NCBI GenBank assembly: GCA_034667405.1
Contig: JAXDJX010000030.1
Coordinates: forward strand, 1 to 50,859
DNA length: 50,859 nucleotides
Reading direction: 5' to 3'
Source of the DNA: JANXVR01 sp034667405
GTDB lineage: Bacteria > Actinomycetota > UBA4738 > HRBIN12
Shown here: piece after piece, positions 50,826 through 50,859 of the stretch
How positions within the stretch are numbered: position 1 is the stretch's first letter
Layout of the letters: every line of letters starts with the position of its first letter
Position numbers and translations under genes: made by a program
The notes under the pieces: generated by a model
Seen by the model: only the letters and a program-made list of their open reading frames with translations
Databases searched by the model: none
What the model was told of the DNA's origin: nothing

Positions 50826-50859
50826 GGACGGCCTTCAGCGACGATCCGCCGAAGCGCCG

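Overview
The window looks like a chromosomal segment from an uncultivated, high-GC, Gram-positive-type (monoderm) actinobacterium. The support is indirect: a rhomboid protease with an N-terminal B-box-like zinc finger of the kind common in Actinomycetota; GTG starts and 4-nt overlapping genes throughout; a Wzx/Wzy-type polysaccharide system with no outer-membrane export protein; an actinobacterial-style Tad (Flp) pilus set; a small TAFTG-type surface protein; and many stand-alone genes whose -10 box (TANNNT) ends only 6-8 nt before the start codon, the signature of leaderless mRNAs. I see no tRNA, rRNA, CRISPR array, insertion sequence or phage gene, and no gene-free stretch longer than 300 nt.

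Layout. 1-5.3 kb: a 5'-truncated thioredoxin-fold protein, a CDF metal exporter, a rhomboid protease, a membrane-anchored PQQ-type beta-propeller and prephenate dehydratase. 5.4-23.5 kb: an exopolysaccharide region. On the + strand it has a Wzz/BY-kinase co-polymerase, a DUF4012 protein and a Wzy/O-antigen-ligase-type protein. On the - strand it has a Tat-exported GH26-like glycosidase, a kinase-fold protein coupled to a sulfotransferase, a secreted beta-propeller, and a tightly coupled seven-gene operon: initiating polyprenyl-phosphate sugar transferase, Alg14-like subunit, an Alg13-like domain fused to a sulfotransferase, a second sulfotransferase, GT2, flippase, and another sulfotransferase. 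Four sulfotransferase domains for very few glycosyltransferases point to a short, heavily sulfated repeat unit.

23.6-31.2 kb: a Tad pilus operon on the - strand (Flp pilin, TadE, TadG-like, CpaB, CpaE/TadZ, CpaF/TadA, TadB, TadC). 31.3-35.1 kb: a large membrane protein and three consecutive orphan LuxR/NarL-type regulators, two with degenerate receiver domains. 35.1-39.5 kb: a DUF255 thioredoxin-domain protein, a BCP peroxiredoxin, a secreted GH16-like protein, a cyclophilin and a GNAT acetyltransferase.

39.6-45.0 kb: a metabolic cassette of glyoxylate aminotransferase, malyl-CoA lyase, and the two subunits of a malate/succinate-CoA ligase, followed by a PhyH-type dioxygenase. Together the first four could interconvert malate, malyl-CoA, glyoxylate plus acetyl-CoA, and glycine, as in part of the serine cycle. 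45.0-50.8 kb: TypA/BipA GTPase, a small membrane protein and a PotD-PotB-PotC polyamine-type ABC importer without its ATPase gene in view.

The most unusual items are the Alg13-sulfotransferase fusion beside its Alg14 partner, the density of coupled sulfotransferases, the run of degenerate LuxR regulators next to the Tad operon with CTACGTA repeats between them, and the repeated leaderless-start signature.
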